Below are positions 23,589 to 35,358 of a DNA stretch of 64,000 bases, one piece after another. The stretch's first letter is position 1. Every line of letters starts with the position of its first letter. This DNA is from Serpula lacrymans var. lacrymans S7.9 (Eukaryota; Basidiomycota; Agaricomycetes; Boletales; Serpulaceae). A program made the position numbers and the translations under genes. The stretch is from NCBI RefSeq assembly GCF_000218685.1, contig NW_006763294.1:2751174-2815173 (forward strand), written 5' to 3'. The notes beneath the pieces are model-generated. The model saw only the letters and a list, made by a program, of their open reading frames with translations, was not told the DNA's origin and did not search any database.

Positions 23589-25110
23589 ATTCATGCCTGA
23601 GAGAGCTTTTCATGGAGCTTCTACTATACCACGACAAGCCTCTCAGTCCTGAGCCAAAAGGAAAACTGAGTGCAGCATGAATGCAAATTTTCAGCCTCCT
23701 TCTCCCTTCCAAACGACTTAGTTACCTCTTTTATCAGGTCTCGTAGCTCCCTTGTCTTCCTTGCCCACAGTGTGACTTACTTCATCTAGAATCACGTACG
23801 CTCGAAATTGTTGTCTAGTCGGAGGACAGCATCCTGGCTTGTGAGAGAACGGCTTATAAAGGGACTAGATAGATCACTTTAGCTGGGTCCATGGGGGCAG
23901 GTATGTAGAGCGTGCGGTATATATACACCCCTCCCCCTAAGTATGGTGGAAAATAACGCGGATACTTCAACTTCATCACTGAAGCGCTCTTCATAGTCTG
24001 CTATAAAATATAATCCAGAGACAAACAAACATGTCATATCGCTGAATCTGCATATTCGCGGAGTTGAATATCTGTCGTCGTTTCCATTTTGGGAAGTCAG
24101 AGCCGTTCTGCCGATTGGTAAGTACTATCATGATTGATTGTTAGCAGCCCAATGCTACATCTGATAAAAACGGGCAGTAGGGATAATGTGGATAGTCGTT
24201 CTCATGGCGATAATCACCGATACGAAAGCCTTCTGCTATGCATGTTCGAAAATAAACAAGACCCTCAAGTTCAAATTCGAGGATACGCAAAAACCTACTT
24301 GTAAGTGATATAATATCCATTCAGAGCCCACGAAAGACGACAGTATCTCATTTTTAATATCACCGAACCGTGGTAATGCTCAGAGTATCTTTCATTTTCT
24401 ATCCCTAAAACAGTCCCAGAAAAAATAAAACAAGCTAATGCAGAGCCATAAAGGCGCGGGGTAGTTCGTCTGACGCCATGTATTTACTTGAGGTGTATCA
24501 TACTTGAGAAGCTTCGAGATCTATTCTATCGCAACTTACAACACGCACTTGTCGCTTTAAGATGGAGGTTACATGGACTAGGTGCGCCGCATCACTTACC
24601 GTCGGACTTATTTAACCATCCTACCTTTTTTTGTCAGGGATGTTCGCCTGTGTCCACAACGCTGCCAAAAACGTCACCATCTGCCCCTAATAAGATTTTA
24701 TTTCTCTGATAGGATCTGACAGACCTGACATAGATTTAATCACCACGGGGTCGTACTGGCCACTGGCCCTGGCAAAGAAGCTCCTTACTATAATAGTACG
24801 AATTTTTGTCCAAGGCTTCCTGTTTGAGCACTAGTCTTGCGATGCTTTGTCAGTTAATGAGGCATTGACGAAGTGCGGAGACTGGTGTTTTATCACGGGG
24901 ATGACATTTGTTTTTCCTGCATTCGCCTATTACGGTTTAATATTTCCTGAAGGGCAGGACTGAAGGATTAGGAGAAACTGGACATATTCAACAAAGCGTC
25001 GCAGTATGAAACGAGGATAAACCATTATTCCCGTTCTGTTATACAGGCCCTTCTCGGTCTGCCATTTCCACCACCGATGAAATGTCTACCGGTCCTTGGT
25101 GTTGGCGATA
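23589..25110. other. Gene-free stretch between pseudogene and SFM1
   Basis: About 1.5 kb with only short frames and no family signature. It may hold decayed mobile DNA, but I could not identify any terminal repeats or transposase remnants. Confidence 0.5.
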
Positions 25111-26273
25111 TCAAAAATCGAAACTTTTATTCAGGTCCTCGTGCAGTAACTCGCGCATCCCAGGAGGCAATAGTGGCTCTGAGGCTTTTGCAATATACCC
25201 TGCAATTAGATAGTACATCAGAGAGACATATTTGTACAGTACGTGATGGACTCAGAACGCACTAAAAGGCATCTCAACGCTTTCTTTGGAATTAAATCTG
25301 ATGGTGGGATAGTCCTAATAATGCACCATTAAGATTCTGACGCCGGTAGACACCCACAAGGTAGTAACCCATCGGTACTCACAATATAAGGTATTTTATC
25401 TAGGGGAACTGCATCGATAAGAATGTGAGCGTATGGTCCACACAAATCACCATCTGGTCAGGCACCTTTATCTTGCACTACAATTTTTGTGACACCTAAT
25501 GCTGTATCCGTCGTCATCTGGACAGGACCAAGGTGCCGAGTTGGAAACCCAAGAACACGGAGCTCGGATGTCCGGTCACGGGGGGGATCGTCACCTGTAT
25601 TGGGTTTCAAAGTCAATGTGTTTGGAACAATGGAAAGAACCAAGCCAACCTAGGATACCCTATTGGCAAGTATATTACCAGGATCAGGAGCGATAGCAAG
25701 GACGTGAGTGATCTGCCTGATACATGTGTCAAGAGGACTACTTACACCGAAAAGAAACCAGGCGAATTCATTTTCATCCTCCGGTGATAGCACCTTTTCA
25801 GCCTTTGGATCAAGAAGACACACTTTGGACAATGGAACATGATTTTTTTCGAGAAGCGTGAGGATGGAATCAGGATGAGTTTGAAAAGATGCTGCTGGTG
25901 GATGCTCCGAAGAGCCTGTGGCCGTTGATGGAGACGATGAAAACGCTTTTGAAAGAGAATCGCAAGATGTCTGCGATAAGTGCGTGAAATGGATGTGTGC
26001 TGAAGGGCCCGCCAAGGTGCGCATGTGCTGTATATATTTTTATTAATACTGTAATCAAAGAGGTCAATCGGTACCGGTCACTGCAAGACTGACCGCATAC
26101 TCTAGCTCAACCCATGGAGGGATGGACTTGGGAGTCGCCTCATCTTCCTCCATATGCTCTGTAACGCCGTATAATCGTCAGATCAGGATTGCATGATCAC
26201 CGGGGTCTAGGAATACCAAACAACCGAGTGTCAAGATAGCAGTAAACTTACCAATGGCGTATATGAATCCCAT
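25111..26273 (-). CDS. SFM1: SPOUT protein-arginine methyltransferase, Sfm1-like (Rps3 methylation)
   Basis: Eight small exons (26273-26252, 26158-26094, 26027-25746, 25659-25650, 25594-25466, 25408-25383, 25314-25263, 25199-25111) give 224 residues, close to the roughly 210 of yeast Sfm1. Seen: MGFIYAIEHMEED, ELEYAHMRTLAGPSAHIHFT, LLDPKAEKVLSPEDENEF, then FLFGGILGDDPPRDRTSELR, LGFPTRHLGPVQMTTDTALG, VTKIVVQDK, and SVEMPFRY near the end. The FLFGGILGDDPPRDRT segment is the knot-forming SAM site of this SPOUT family. It is assembled only if a 10-nt exon (coding GIL plus one base) is included. Known role: monomethylation of an arginine in ribosomal protein Rps3. It is tandem with LCB1, about 300 bases downstream of that gene's stop. 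Confidence 0.9.
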
Positions 26274-26567
26274 ATTGTTTGAAAGACCGGTTACTATACT
26301 CAGTACGTATGTTGATAGGTGACCGGCTTAGGAAGATCAAATGTATCCAACAGCCAATGGATAATGGATGTCGATAACTGTGATGAAGACTCGGAGTTCA
26401 AGAAGCACCTAACTGGCGCGTGTACTGTCGGTCCGCCACCCAAATTTGGGCTCATATCTCGTTCGGAAAGAAGCCAATTGCGAGCTCAAGATTTCATACT
26501 ATTATCATAAATTTATATAAATGTACCCAGTGATGCGTTCCGATCCATATGCTACTCCATAAACTTT

Positions 26568-28365
26568 TTATCTCCTCTTACCCAAGACCCGCGCAATAGA
26601 TGTCTTCACAACTCCCGCGGCCTTCTCAACCTCCTTCTTAGTCATGGCCGAGGTAACCGCAATCCTGATCGTTGGTGGCATCTCTATCAGTTCCTGGCCT
26701 TTCAGGTGTTTAGCCCGAGTAAGTAGCACCCCTTGAGCGAGCGCATCTTCAACTATCTCTTGCAGAACACGTGACTCCCCTTCATAGCTCCCACCTTGAG
26801 ACGAACGCAGCTGGAAGTGGACGATTGGGCTAGCTGGGTGTCCAAGTACAGTAATCCCATTTGCTTTGTCCAATACACTTCGTAGCGTACGGATATTCTC
26901 TTGCAACATTGTTAGCACCGAGGGGGTGTTGCGCAAGTGTGTAATGGCTGCAGAGGCAGTCGTCGCAAGGAGCGCAGGCATAGATGCTGAATATACAAAC
27001 GAAGGAGCGTTGATACGCTACAAAAAACATTTAGCAGCCTTTCTGCCAAACCGAATCATACTTGCTTACCTGATGGTCGACCACGTTCATAGAACCCGCA
27101 CAGAACCCGCCCCCTGAGCAAAGTCCGTTAGCCACCGATCCGATTAGCATGTCGATTTGAGAGGCCTGAATCACGGTTAGCATTGCCTCCGAAGAAAGAC
27201 TGGAAATAGGGAAAGTCTCACAGGTACATTATATAATTCTGTCAGTCCTCTACCAGTTCTACCTACCGTACCAAAGGAGATACTTTCGTCCAAAATTAAT
27301 CGATATTTGTATTTGAGTTTCAGTTCGATCTGTGACAATGTTAAGCTAAATCACACCGACAAGCATGAAAGAATTCTCCTCTTACTATTTTAGGCAGATC
27401 TACCATCTCTCCATCCCTCTCAAATATACCTTCCGTAATGATGAATCTTCTGGTAAGCGGCATCTTTCTCTTCTTCCTTTCTTTCTCCACACTTTGCAAG
27501 GCGTCTTCCAAACTCTTCAGGTCATTGTGATCGTACCATCGAACCGTTGAACGTGAGATTTGAATGCCTTTCTGTATGGAAAAGTTCACAGCACGATCCG
27601 CGACTATAAAATCTTCACGCTTGCAGAAAGCAGGGATAACCGATGAAATTGTGGAGAACCCTTGGGAGCAGAGAATCGATGCCTCTGTTCCAAGGAATTC
27701 TGCAATGTCCCGCTCCAAATCGAGATGCACGTCTGTAAGTCGGGAGTCAGATATATATATATTTTCTTCGCGAGACGAGGAAAAGTTACCTAAAGTTCCA
27801 TAGAATCCAGGGGGTCCACAACTGCCCAGGCCGTACTTGCGTAGAGTATCTATAGCATGCTGCTTGATCTGCTCGTTGCCTGCAAGACCGGTGAAGTTGA
27901 AGCTGGCGAGGTTGGTGACCGTCTTGCCAGTGGACAAGATTTTGGCCTTAGGGCCATTGGCGCCAGAGATGACGGGAACTGAAGCAAGATCCTTCTGTTC
28001 CCATTCTGAGAGGGGCTGTGCGAGAGGCTCTGGAGTCCATTCGTCTACAAGTTCGTCTATTTCCTATAAACAGGTTGGGTAAGATGTGTCAAGAAGGTTG
28101 CTTGAGGACGCACCTTTTCATTGAACTTAATGAAATTCTTCCCTGATCTATCCGTCCGAGTGCGTGACTGTAAAAGTGTTCTAATAGCAAAAACAATAAG
28201 GATAAGCTCAAGTAATGTTCGTCCGGGGTCGTTCTGGTGCGAAGATCTAACATAGCGTGCCAGAACCGCAGATCCTGGCACTTTGTAAAAAGTTGACTCC
28301 AGTTTCGACATTGAGTAAGCGAAGAACGCCAACAAAGGCTCCAACGTTGATGCTGAGCTGTCCAT
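26568..28365 (-). CDS. LCB1: Serine palmitoyltransferase subunit 1 (Lcb1)
   Basis: Six exons (28365-28114, 28063-27790, 27732-27386, 27329-27222, 27165-27070, 27017-26568) give 508 residues. It condenses serine with palmitoyl-CoA, the first step of sphingolipid synthesis, in the ER membrane together with Lcb2. Seen: an N-terminal luminal/TM segment ([16 protein letters not shown]), the [14 protein letters not shown] block, [72 protein letters not shown] and [16 protein letters not shown] turns. As expected for subunit 1 the PLP-binding lysine is absent; Lcb2 supplies it. The start is the ATG giving [10 protein letters not shown]; an in-frame ATG 45 bases upstream (28410) is a less likely alternative. 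Confidence 0.95.
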
Positions 28366-28818
28366 TGTAAAGTTCTGTGGGCTTTTCAGCTGCTGTTGTC
28401 CCAAAATCACTGGCGACCTTGAGCAACTGAAAGGCCAGGTATCCGTTGGGAAGAGAAGGAAACTGCAGTCGGAGTTTCATTGCCGTTGCCTTTCAGGTGG
28501 GAAAGCCCACGCTACATGCGCTATAGGTACCGCTGCGCACTTGAAAGCTTTCAAGTTACTGGCAAACACTTTATAACTTCAGTAAGGTTGAACACAGAGT
28601 TATTTCGTTTCCAGTCTTCATCAAGTCACTAACCACCACTTAGGTCCTGCATCTAATAGATGCACAAATGTCTTAACCTTTCAAGACTTCCAAAGGCAAA
28701 ACATGTCACATCCATCAATGTAATGTTCCTCGTTCATAGTTGTCTTCATATCTTAATTGCCTCTCATTCCATATATCTTCTATAGCTTCGTCGTACGACG
28801 CCAGGATCTCCACTTCCT
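28366..28818. other. Divergent promoter region of LCB1 and the gene at 28819
   Basis: About 450 bases between two divergent starts. No conserved site is recognised with confidence. Confidence 0.55.
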
Positions 28819-29871
28819 TTGCTCATACGCTCCGTACCTTACAATCGAAAGCGTGCAGTCGACCCCTCGCATCCTGCAACGCTTCTCCAGTCACGCGACC
28901 TTCCATGCTTTACATGCCCAGCATTTACTCTCAGGGCTGCGCCAAAAGCTGCACTACTCCTTTCAGACATAGACCACAAGGACCCAGCGACGCGCCTCAA
29001 TATTTATACCCATTTAGGAGAAGGCAAAGGAGCGTTGCAGTTGGACGAAGCACAAGATACTCATGGCAGGAAAAAGATTGACATGAACCTCTTCTCAGTC
29101 GTTTCCAAGAAGAATATCGATAAACGAGCTGTCGTTCGCCATCGTATCATCACACGGTTCAAGTCTGCTATCGGTCTCATCCTCGCTCATGGAGCGGATG
29201 CGGTAGAGGACACAAGCGCACATGGAAAGAATAAAACGAAATCTAGTGCTCGAAGGCTAACCCTAATTTCTACTGATTCAAAACCGGGAAAAGGGCCGTC
29301 TGGAAATGACTGGATTTTAGCAGATTGGTCATATCTCGTTGTGCCAACGCTGTTTGTTTATCGCATGCCCATGGCCGAGCTTGTACAATATATTCGTGCT
29401 GCGCTGGAAACCATCAGCGAGAAAGCCAAGCTCCTAGAACGGAAATGGGAAAAGACATATACTCTACCATCTGCACCCCGCCTTCCGCTGCCATCAAAGG
29501 ATCCCTCGCCCATTTCTCCTCTCCCTGACAGATCGACACCCCTCGAAACTCCTTCACATACAACAGTAATCAATAATGTACCACAGACAATAGTCGACTT
29601 TCCAGTTCCTCCTGTTTCTCAGGACTCTCATGTTGCAACTTTAAGTACGCCGAGACCCATTCCGCGCCTTTTCTTCCCTAATATGCCACCACCACGTCCT
29701 TCTTCCTTGTCTTCCTCCAAGCCACAAAACGTCGTAGTCAAGTCGCAGTCACTGTTATACGAGAAGGAGCCTATCATTTTACGACAGGACACAAACCATT
29801 CTTCTCAAGGTGACGACGACGGCAGTTTTCGAAGACAAGCTCATGCGCGCGAGAGAAAGCGCTGTAAGTGA
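28819..29871 (+). CDS. Unrecognised basic protein, about 350 residues
   Basis: Single open frame with coding character. Residues about 80-115 are rich in Lys/Arg (KKNIDKRAVVRHRIITRFKS) and are followed by IGLILAHGAD. A conserved-looking helical block is DWILADWSYLVVPTLFVYRM with AELVQYIRAALETISEKA after it. The last third is Pro/Ser-rich and disordered. The basic segment K-x(4)-AVVRHRI-x(2)-RFK, a beta-like stretch and a final helix recall the order of bacterial RNase P protein (RnpA), but the match is weak and I make no functional claim. The 3' end is uncertain: the last codons read into CGCTGTAAGT, a good donor, so another exon may follow. It is divergent from LCB1. Confidence 0.65.
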   Translation: MLIRSVPYNRKRAVDPSHPATLLQSRDLPCFTCPAFTLRAAPKAALLLSDIDHKDPATRLNIYTHLGEGKGALQLDEAQDTHGRKKIDMNLFSVVSKKNIDKRAVVRHRIITRFKSAIGLILAHGADAVEDTSAHGKNKTKSSARRLTLISTDSKPGKGPSGNDWILADWSYLVVPTLFVYRMPMAELVQYIRAALETISEKAKLLERKWEKTYTLPSAPRLPLPSKDPSPISPLPDRSTPLETPSHTTVINNVPQTIVDFPVPPVSQDSHVATLSTPRPIPRLFFPNMPPPRPSSLSSSKPQNVVVKSQSLLYEKEPIILRQDTNHSSQGDDDGSFRRQAHARERKRCK

Positions 29872-31303
29872 TACAAAGATCAATGGGTGGGACCAGTAAT
29901 ATGTAGCGGAAATATCATCCACGACTTCAGTGTTTATATGTCATTCGGCGCCGTACAGAAATTGGCTCACTCCAGAGAAGTGACTGATCTGTCTGCCCAT
30001 TGAATGTCACATTGGATTAGTCGATGTTCAGGTCCTTCCCGTTTGTTGCTATTAGAAGGCTTGAAGCACTTTCTCAACCGTTCGTTATCTGATTTACCAT
30101 GATAACGCATGGCGTTTGGCGTTCCCAACTGTATGTGATGAACGAATTACATTGCTGCATTGGTATCTTTTCGAGTTTCTCAAGCTCCCTGAATTTTATG
30201 CGGCGAGTATTGCTGGAGTAGCAGTTCGGGGCTTATTCTTTTCCTTCTTTCGATCAAGAACATATTCTGCTCACAGTACGTGCAAATCTATATCAGTGTG
30301 TTAAATATTGATCTCTCATACATCCTTTGTACAGCTTAATAGCAGGTTCCGAAGATCAAAGGAGTGAGCTAATACCTTAAATCTCAGCTGCGTTCTGTTT
30401 CATGATGTCAATGCCATGCTTTCTTGATATTACTCGTATCCGCTTTGCGGTTTCACATATACAAGCAATGCAAAGTCTCTTCGGTGACTGCAAATTCCTG
30501 TCATAAGGAGCCTTGACCTCTGCTGACAATAACGTCTTTACTTGCCCGAGACCGAAGGCGTGCCCGTCGGTAAAACTGGCACTGCATATCACGATTATCT
30601 CATGATTCAGAAGTCTCGTATCAATAAGCACGCTGCAGAATATTCCCTTGGTTCAAGGAGTCAAGAAAATATCTCCCCTCTAGGATCGCCTTCACGAGAG
30701 GATACTAACCAAGTTCTGATTGATACGGCTCTGCCAAGATTATATTTCTCGCACAAACGCTTTCGAACAATCAAACAAAACAACGACAGCCATCCAGCTG
30801 CGGATAACTTGAGGGTTGAGTTTCCGTTTTTAACGTGGTTCATTCTGCAGTGCTATGCATCTAGTTTTCTGGTAGTTATATCAGCCTCAAAATTAGTATC
30901 TCATGTATGTCCTACTTCGATCTTCTGATTCCTCCAATTCCTGACGTGGAACATTATGCGAAGCTTGGTGATTACAGTAATCCCCAGATCACGTTTGTAG
31001 TAGTTTCCTGCTCAAATGTTGTTTTTTATACTTCCTTTGGGCACATGCCAAACTGATATCATTGTTATCCGAGTCAGGGTGGTCGTTACGAATGCTCAGC
31101 GCCCCGTACTAGTGATGACCAGAAATTTCTCCGGCGAATTCTGGACAGATATACACTTGGCTGTAAGTTACTTCTCTGCCGCGTGCCTCGCCTTTCCTTT
31201 TACCGGTCAACCCAAGCTGGAACTTTTCTGGCATGAGTTTTTTCAGTCAGATTCTTGTAGTAAGCATCCACTCTCGAGCCGCTTACTTCGATGAAGTAAC
31301 GCG
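29872..31303. other. Gene-poor stretch upstream of monooxygenase 1
   Basis: Several frames of 60-130 codons occur (the longest at 30542-30928, plus strand), but none shows a family motif or a consistent exon chain. No gene is called here. The last few hundred bases are the monooxygenase promoter side. Confidence 0.5.
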
Positions 31304-31524
31304 ACAAAATCGGGCTTCTTGCGACGCTCCCCACAGGACACATCAAGATTACAATCTCAAAATGCCTTGAAGCCTATCCCATGATTGTTTTTAAACCGAC
31401 ATCAATGTCATTTTCAATATACAGAAACTGCTTTCCTTTCGAGCTTTGTTTATCTACTTCGACCATTCAGGAGACTAGCTCTACGCCTTGATACTTATCG
31501 CGGAGTTATCGTATCTTTCTCTCA

Positions 31525-33278
31525 ATGGAATCCACAAAATTCAGAGTCGCGATATGGTACGTATAGTCTGATGCTTTTGCGAACTGTCATTCAATACAAC
31601 CCATTTCAGTGGAGGCGGGATTGGTGGTCTTACCTTTGCTTTAGCCCTTTCCAAATATCCAACGATCGAAGTGGATGTCTATGAAGCAGCATCACAATTT
31701 TCCGAAGTAGGTGCTGGTGTTGGCGTTCATCCTCGAGTTTGGGAAGTCTTGAAAGAATTGGGACTCGAGAAAGAACTTCTTGAAGTTGCTCAACAAGAGG
31801 TAACAGATGACCATGGTGAATTAACCCTGCTATTCCTCTCGAAGCAACCTGTCACGACTTACTAACTACTTCTTATACAGTCACTTCATTCACTTGTCGC
31901 AAGAGTGATCAGCCCGAGGGATTTGAATTTTATAGCCTTATTACGAAGGGTATGTCTCTTTTATCACGAATCCTACATCACAGCTCTGACAATAATTAGG
32001 CGAGTTACTCCGATTTCACCGAGCAGATCTTCACGGCGTGTTGTTGAAGCACATTGAAGCCGCATCTACCTGTAATACGCATTGCTTCAAGCGGCTCCGA
32101 TCGTATAGCCAACACCCTTTAGGTCCCATCGAACTTTTATTCCAGGATGACTCTGTAGCGACATGCGACATCTTGGTGGGTGCAGATGGTGTGAAGTCAG
32201 TTGTACGAGGTTGTATGCTCCGGGAGCAGGCCATAGATGCGTTGAACCGCGGTAACTTTGAATTGCATCGCGATATATTGTCCTGCGTCGACCCAGTATG
32301 GAGTGGGGTTCTTGCATACAGAACTCTCATATCCGCCGAGCGGCTAAGGGCACATGCACCTGACCACCGCGTACTCACAAAGTCTACACAGGTTAGTCTC
32401 AGCTTTGCATAAAGGTTTGTTGTTCTGATGTCGCTGCTTGTAGTATTTGGGGAAAAACGCGGTAAGGTTTTCATTATTACCTGATTTTAGCGCAGTGTTT
32501 CATGAACTGATGGTATGTCGCTGCAGTTCCTCGTAGTCTATCCTGTTTCACAGGGAAAGCAAATCAACTTTGTTGGATTTTCGTTGAACTTTGATCTTGA
32601 AAACACGAAGTATGATGGTCCTTGGGTGAAAGAAATATCGAGGGACGAGGTATCTGCTCCATTTGTGAACTTCGAGCCCGAGGCGCAGTCTATACTACAG
32701 GCAAGCAATGATTTTCTTTAGTCTTGTGGGCGTCATAGTCATCTTAACATGCACAGTGTATTGACAAAGCAAACTTGTGGGCAGTAAACATTGTCAAGCC
32801 GCTCCATGCTGTGAACTATAGACGGGTTGCCATACTCGGAGATGCTGCTCACGCGATGACTCCCTTCCAAGGAGCGGGTGCAGGCCAGGCTATCGAGGTT
32901 GGTTTGCTATCTAGACTCATGTTTCCTAAGTTTCGCTCAAGACAACCCATGCAGGATGGTTACGTTCTTGCTGCAGTTCTGGGACATCCGTTAACGAATT
33001 TGCACACTGCTACCCGTGCCCTTGAGATATACGATCAGATTCGCCGACCTTTTGCTACTGAAGTTGCCCAACGGTCCCTTCGTAACGGAAAATTCGTCAG
33101 CTTTCAAGGCATGGAATTTGACAACTGTAGCCAAGAAGTTGTTCGAAGAAAATTAACAGAACTCGGCGATGCGATAACCCGGAACGTGGATTGGCATACG
33201 ACCAGCACTGTCGATGACCTGAGGCAGAAGGCAATTCAGCTGTTGGAAGAGGCCGTCGGTTCATCTCAGAGCGAATAG
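31525..33278 (+). CDS. FAD-dependent monooxygenase 1 (salicylate hydroxylase-like)
   Basis: Eight exons (31525-31556, 31610-31815, 31881-31949, 32000-32391, 32444-32461, 32527-32700, 32757-32897, 32955-33278) give 451 residues. Seen: the Rossmann FAD site CGGGIGGLTFALAL, the acidic residue after the second strand (EVDVYEAA), the DG motif DILVGADGVKSVVR, and the second FAD site RVAILGDAAHAMTPFQGAGA. It inserts one oxygen into a small aromatic ring using NAD(P)H; the substrate is unknown. Exon 5 has only 18 nt (YLGKNA). Intron 6 (32701-32756) begins with GC, not GT. Both features were checked against the paralogue at 37133-38950, which keeps the same exon limits. It is convergent with THR4. Confidence 0.9.
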
Positions 33279-33433
33279 CATACTGGTTTTTAATTGTACT
33301 TCCAAATTTACTCCCCTTATTAAAATGGAGACAATTAAGATGTAAGGTAGCGATCTAAACTTACAACAAAAGCTCCGCATACTATGCACCTGTTACATCT
33401 TCAACTTTTATTACAGATCCTACCCCTCGCGCG

Positions 33434-35358
33434 TTAAATGCTTGTCCTAGGTAACCCTTGACTGCCTGCATCTTTTTTGTCTGCCTTGTTGGCTATAACA
33501 GCTTTAATGAGCTCGGCGTCGGGTCTTTCTACGTCGATGACTCTTTTCTCCCGCTCTAGCAAGCCGTGGAATTCCTCAGGCAGCACATCACGGGCAAAGT
33601 CGAATTGGGGCGAATTCCCAAGGGCACGTGTGACGGCCTCTGAAAACTTGGCTGGGTGAGCCGTAGACAGAATTATCTGCGAAGTGGATGCTGAGCTGGA
33701 AAACATAAAACACATCAGAATCACGAGAAAATCTAGGAAGCGGACGACTGTTACTTTTGAGGAGCTATAACACCAGCAGCGTAAAGCCCGACTGCGGTGT
33801 GGGGGTCTGCCACATACGATGGCTCGGAAGTGAAATGGGCCCGAATAGTCTCAAGAATCTATTGTAGAGATCTTTAGACATCTGCTTACGCAAAGCAAGA
33901 AAACTCATAAATACTTGATCGTCTGACACCCTTTCAGCGAAGAAATCTTTCCGTGCAGCAACGAGGGCTGCCGTGGGGACTTCTACTCGACCATCCTGCT
34001 TTACCTTACCCATCCAACCATTGACAATATCTCCTGCTTCCAGTCTCCTTGCATGGGCATCGGTGCTACTAGCAGCGGCCTCGTACGCTAAATACCACAG
34101 AAGCCGCTCAAAATTGCTAGATACCAAAATGTCCATAGCGGGACTAAGGGTTTCCTTGACGCCACTGCCACCAGACGCAGTCATTTGTTTCCCGTCAGAG
34201 GCGCCATTGACAGGGTCTGTGGCGGTTTCCTCTTGCGTAGAAGCGGCTGTATCCACCTTTTCGTATTTGCCACTCTTCCAAAACCGAGCAAGGATATCGT
34301 TAGCGTTTGTTGCGACCACAAGCTTGCCCATGGGGAGACCCATTTGTTTAGCGTAATACCCTGCCAGGATATCCCCGAAGTTTCCAGTAGGCACGACATA
34401 CTGAAGTTCTGCTTGCGAGTCGCCAAGTTGAGATCGTACGTGGAAGAAAGACAAGAAGTAGTAGACAGTTTGTGCGAGGATACGCGCCCAGTTGATGGAG
34501 TTGACAGCACCGAGACGATGGGTAGCGTTGAATTCCCTATCGGCGAATAGGGCTTTGACGATGTCCTAAACGACAAGTATTCGAATCGAATTAGGAAACT
34601 TGGTGACATGTAAAAAATGACCTTACTTGGCAATCATCGAAAGTACCCTTGACAGCAAGATTGTGGACGTTGGCATCGGTGACTGTAGTCATCTGAGCTT
34701 CTTGAATTGGAGATACGCGACCCTTTGGATGAAGGATGAAGATGGAAATATTGGCCTTGTTCCTTAAACCATAGATGGCAGCACTGCGTGGACCGATGTG
34801 AGAGACAGCTTCAGAGGTTCCAGCTAAGATACGCACCTTCCAGTGTCACCACTCGTTGCTCCCACCACTGTAAGTTTTTCCGGCTTTTCGTCTGCTGACT
34901 TTCGTGCATTCCTGCGCAGAAGGAAAAATTCAAACAGGTTGCCCAACAACTGTAATGCTACGTCTTTGAATGCAAAGGTCGGGCCATGAAACAGTTCCAG
35001 CACGTATTTTTTGTCATTGAGCTTTTGGAGAGGGGTCGTTTCTGGGTGCCTGAAGGTTTTATACGACTTCTCGACGATCTTGCGCAGATCAGTTCGAGTG
35101 ATCTCTTCTTCCGATATGTAAAGCGAAAGGATTTCCACTGAGAGGTCCATGAACGAGTGCGACTTCCATTTTTCCTGCCAGTTTTCTGGGAGAGATGGTA
35201 TGTGTTCTGGGATGTACAGCCCGCCATTTGGAGCGAGACCTGTCAGGACGGTCTGTGGGGTATGTTCATGTTCAGAAGAGCCTCGTCCCGATGTCAATGA
35301 GATTAACCTCTTCGAAAGAGAGCTCCTCTTTCCCTCCGCGTGTAGAAAAGTACTTCAT
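33434..35358 (-). CDS. THR4: Threonine synthase
   Basis: Six exons (35358-35308, 35252-34837, 34783-34627, 34565-33915, 33858-33755, 33695-33434) give 546 residues. A PLP enzyme, it converts O-phosphohomoserine to threonine, the last step of the pathway. Seen: MKYFSTRGGKEELSFEE followed by TVLTGLAPNGGLYIPEHIP, the PLP-lysine segment GPTFAFKDVALQLLGN, the phosphate-binding GATSGDTGSAAIYGL, HPKGRVSPIQEAQMTTV, LQYVVPTGNFGDILAGYYAK and a C-terminal STSQIILSTAHPAKF. An insertion of about 35 Ser/Thr-rich residues follows the KLVVATNANDILARF block. The short first exon (17 codons) gives the correct family start. Confidence 0.96.

Noticed and set aside
30542..30928. Plus-strand frame of 128 codons as a gene
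   Set aside because: No family motif, no consistent splice partners, and composition like the surrounding non-coding DNA.
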